DNA of 7,476 nt from CAZWDL01 sp964632995 (GTDB lineage Bacteria > Bacteroidota > Bacteroidia > Chitinophagales > Saprospiraceae): contig CAZWDL010000203.1 in the NCBI GenBank assembly GCA_964632995.1, forward strand, positions 1-7,476, written 5' to 3'. The notes under the pieces were generated by a model. It ran no database searches. It was not told where the DNA came from and worked only from the letters and a program-made list of their open reading frames with translations. The translations under genes and the position numbers were made by a program. Of the stretch, positions 6,103 to 7,476 are shown piece by piece; within the stretch, counting starts at the first letter, position 1, and each line of letters opens with the position of its first letter.

Positions 6103-6245
6103 AACACCGTTAATTTTAATAGGTTAATTTTTAGATTTACTTATTAATATATGAATGAATTTTCATGTATTCGGCTAAAAAAAACAAACAATCTATGGAT
6201 ATTATCTGGCTGTTTGTCTGATTGTTTTACTTCTTTTTACGATAG

Positions 6246-6292
6246 CAAATTTAAGTGGCCTGCGATTCGTAGAAAGTGATCCCGATCACTTT
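6246..6292 (-). promoter_or_regulatory. Bacteroidota promoter with Crp/Fnr-type site for persulfide dioxygenase 2
   Basis: On the minus strand TAAATTTG (6253-6246) matches TAnnTTTG exactly. AAAGTGATCCCGATCACTTT (6273-6292) is a perfect inverted repeat with 9-base arms and a 2-base centre, and contains GTGA-N6-TCAC (6276-6289). Its centre is 29.5 bases from the first T of the -7 element, exactly as in the promoter of the rhodanese/membrane unit. This predicts a class II activator position near -41.5. Confidence 0.65.
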
Positions 6293-6320
6293 TCAAGCTG
6301 ATCTTTATTATCTTCAAATA

Positions 6321-6334
6321 GTGACTTTTGTCAT
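6321..6334. promoter_or_regulatory. second Crp/Fnr-like palindrome in the divergent region
   Basis: GTGACTTTTGTCAT has inverted TGAC/GTCA arms with a 4-base centre, one base short of GTGA-N6-TCAC. Its centre is 45 bases from the better palindrome at 6273-6292 and 80 bases before the plus-strand ATG at 6407. It could serve as an upstream site for the minus-strand promoter or as a control site for the plus-strand gene. No exact TAnnTTTG is visible on the plus strand between it and 6407. Confidence 0.4.
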
Positions 6335-6406
6335 TGTTCTTTCCATTTTAAGAGTAAAAGCTTATTTTTATTGTCTCCCTCCCATTCTCAGAATCATTCG
6401 CAAACT

Positions 6407-7390
6407 ATGTCAAAAGAAGTAATTGAGCAGATCAGGCGCCGCTTTGAGAAGGGCCATACGCTGGAGGCAGCCGAGTTGTTGCTGTCTTATGTTAAGGAGC
6501 AGCGGCCCGACCTGAAGAGCCTGGTCACAGTGCACCTCAAAGATCTGCGTCAGCACAAGCAAGCAGAATTGAAAAACCAAAACCCGGATCCGGGGAAGAA
6601 GTCCCGGGCGGAGGAGGGCCTTTTACAGGTTATCCATTCGATCGAGAACCCGGAGACAGAGGCGCCTGAGACGCCTATGGAAAGCTTTTATCGTCGTTTC
6701 CGCGATGACATGGGTGACTATCTTTCTGCTGCCTGGCGGCTGCTGACCAGGCCGGGCGTACTCTTGGTGTTGATCATTTTCGGGGTGACCTATCATTTGG
6801 GATCCAGGCACGCGCAGTCCGTCAACAACCAATTGGATGAACAGTCTTTTATCAGCAGGCTTGTACAGCAGAATCTGCGCATACAGATGGCGGAAGACAG
6901 AAGCAGTTTTACGATGACTTATTCTTGTGACGGCGCTATGCGTTACGAATACCATCCGGCTGAAGGATTGCGGGAAATACCTTTGACTATGGAAAATGCC
7001 GCTGAGTGGATGGCGGTTGCCGGTTCGGCGCCGCTGGAATCCTATGTAGTGCTGGGCAGCGTCAGTTGGCTGATTGCCAGTCCGGCCAGTTTTTGGAAGT
7101 TTCTCCGGACTGCCTTCGCTTCTCAAAACGGCAATCCGCAACGCTTAGTACTGCTGGTAGCCTTAGTCAGCGGCTATGCTTACGGTTATTACCGCAATAT
7201 CCGGAAAACACCGGCCTGTACCTCCCCGCTCATGCAACAGTACCTGGATTCGGAAGCCTTCTGGAAAAGCCTGTATTCAATGAAAAGTGCGCAAATGCAA
7301 ATAGGCATAAAAAAGAAAAAAACCTTACCGGGCATTAACCTGGATAAGGTGCGGATAGCAGATCCTGAAAAGCTCATCAGAAGGGAGTAG
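6407..7390 (+). CDS. membrane protein with N-terminal effector-associated-like (EAD11-like) helical domain
   Basis: 327 residues from the ATG at 6407; a TTG 36 bases upstream in frame (6371) is a less likely start. Residues 1-80 are helical and follow the pattern of Bacteroidota effector-associated domain 11: a short IRRRFEKGHTLEAAELLL repeat-like helix pair, then a longer charged helix and a closing LLQVIHSIE. In that family these small domains act as adaptors in multi-part conflict or signalling systems. A linker rich in Pro and Glu follows (80-95). Hydrophobic segments lie at about 116-130, 211-226 and 247-262, the first and last being the best membrane spans, with a soluble portion between (about 132-205, Cys174). 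The C-terminus (263-327) is basic and probably cytoplasmic. I do not recognise the middle or C-terminal part. The EAD assignment is by pattern only; the gene runs opposite to all others here. Confidence 0.85.
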   Translation: MSKEVIEQIRRRFEKGHTLEAAELLLSYVKEQRPDLKSLVTVHLKDLRQHKQAELKNQNPDPGKKSRAEEGLLQVIHSIENPETEAPETPMESFYRRFRDDMGDYLSAAWRLLTRPGVLLVLIIFGVTYHLGSRHAQSVNNQLDEQSFISRLVQQNLRIQMAEDRSSFTMTYSCDGAMRYEYHPAEGLREIPLTMENAAEWMAVAGSAPLESYVVLGSVSWLIASPASFWKFLRTAFASQNGNPQRLVLLVALVSGYAYGYYRNIRKTPACTSPLMQQYLDSEAFWKSLYSMKSAQMQIGIKKKKTLPGINLDKVRIADPEKLIRRE

Positions 7391-7395
7391 TAAGC

Positions 7396-7423
7396 AAGTC
7401 GGAAGTCGGAAGTCGGAAGTCGG
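7396..7423 (+). repeat. heptamer tandem repeat, four copies of AAGTCGG
   Basis: Four perfect head-to-tail copies of the 7-base unit AAGTCGG begin 5 bases after the stop codon of the 6407-7390 gene. Their position between genes and the exact copies suggest a slippage-prone or mobile short repeat. From memory, similar heptamer runs occur between genes in several Bacteroidota genomes. No coding function is apparent. Confidence 0.85.
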
Positions 7424-7476
7424 AACATCCCTTTCGCTTAAAATTTTTCAACTTTATCGGGGCTCATCAGGGGAGT

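Noticed and set aside
6371..6406. TTG start 12 codons upstream of the plus-strand gene
   Set aside because: The added residues (Ser, His, Gln, Asn rich) look non-coding and an ATG is available at 6407.
6623..7141. 172-codon minus-strand frame
   Set aside because: Antisense to the plus-strand membrane protein gene, with no recognisable domain.

Overview
The window looks like a chromosomal segment of a Bacteroidota bacterium. Start codons lack clear Shine-Dalgarno sequences, several upstream regions carry the Bacteroidota-type -7 element TAnnTTTG, and a heptamer tandem repeat (AAGTCGG) follows one gene. Base composition is intermediate. A Saprospiria-like (Lewinella/Haliscomenobacter-type) member would fit, but this is inference; no rRNA or other marker gene is present.

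Layout: seven genes lie on the minus strand and one on the plus strand. In minus-strand order from the right they are: (1) a CstB-like fusion of persulfide dioxygenase (metallo-beta-lactamase fold) with two rhodanese domains, 4693-6102; (2) a stand-alone rhodanese, 4037-4327; (3) a small two-helix membrane protein, 3839-4033, in the same frame as gene 2 and separated from it by one UGA, so that together they look like a split YgaP; (4) a twin CBS-domain protein, 3204-3647; (5) a helical protein of unknown function, 2706-3092; (6) a second, closely similar CstB-like fusion, 882-2333; (7) a lipoprotein-like c-type haem protein of the DUF3365/Tll0287 family, 60-668. On the plus strand, divergent from gene 1, a membrane protein with an N-terminal effector-associated-like helical domain occupies 6407-7390.

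How the genes may work together: the paralogous persulfide dioxygenases, the YgaP-like rhodanese/membrane pair and the haem protein point to handling of sulfane sulfur (persulfides, sulfide, perhaps linked to NO or redox stress). The most informative non-coding signal is a Crp/Fnr-type palindrome GTGA-N6-TCAC. It occurs exactly three times in the window, each time upstream of one of the three sulfur-transfer units. In two cases it lies at the identical distance from a perfect TAnnTTTG element, and in the third it is one base off. The predicted position, near -41.5, is that of a class II Crp/Fnr activator. No regulator gene and no sulfide:quinone oxidoreductase are inside the window.

Non-coding stretches: hairpins that could terminate minus-strand transcription lie at 765-794, 2556-2593, 3781-3812 (the best, with a U-tract) and 4642-4676. 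The 365-base gap 4328-4692 holds a promoter, the palindrome, an isolated hairpin resembling a type I-E CRISPR repeat, and a strong stem-loop. The 372-base gap 2334-2705 holds a promoter region, the perfect TGTGA-N6-TCACA site and a terminator-like hairpin. The 304-base divergent gap 6103-6406 holds two palindromes and the promoter of gene 1. I see nothing convincing in 1-59 or after 7424.
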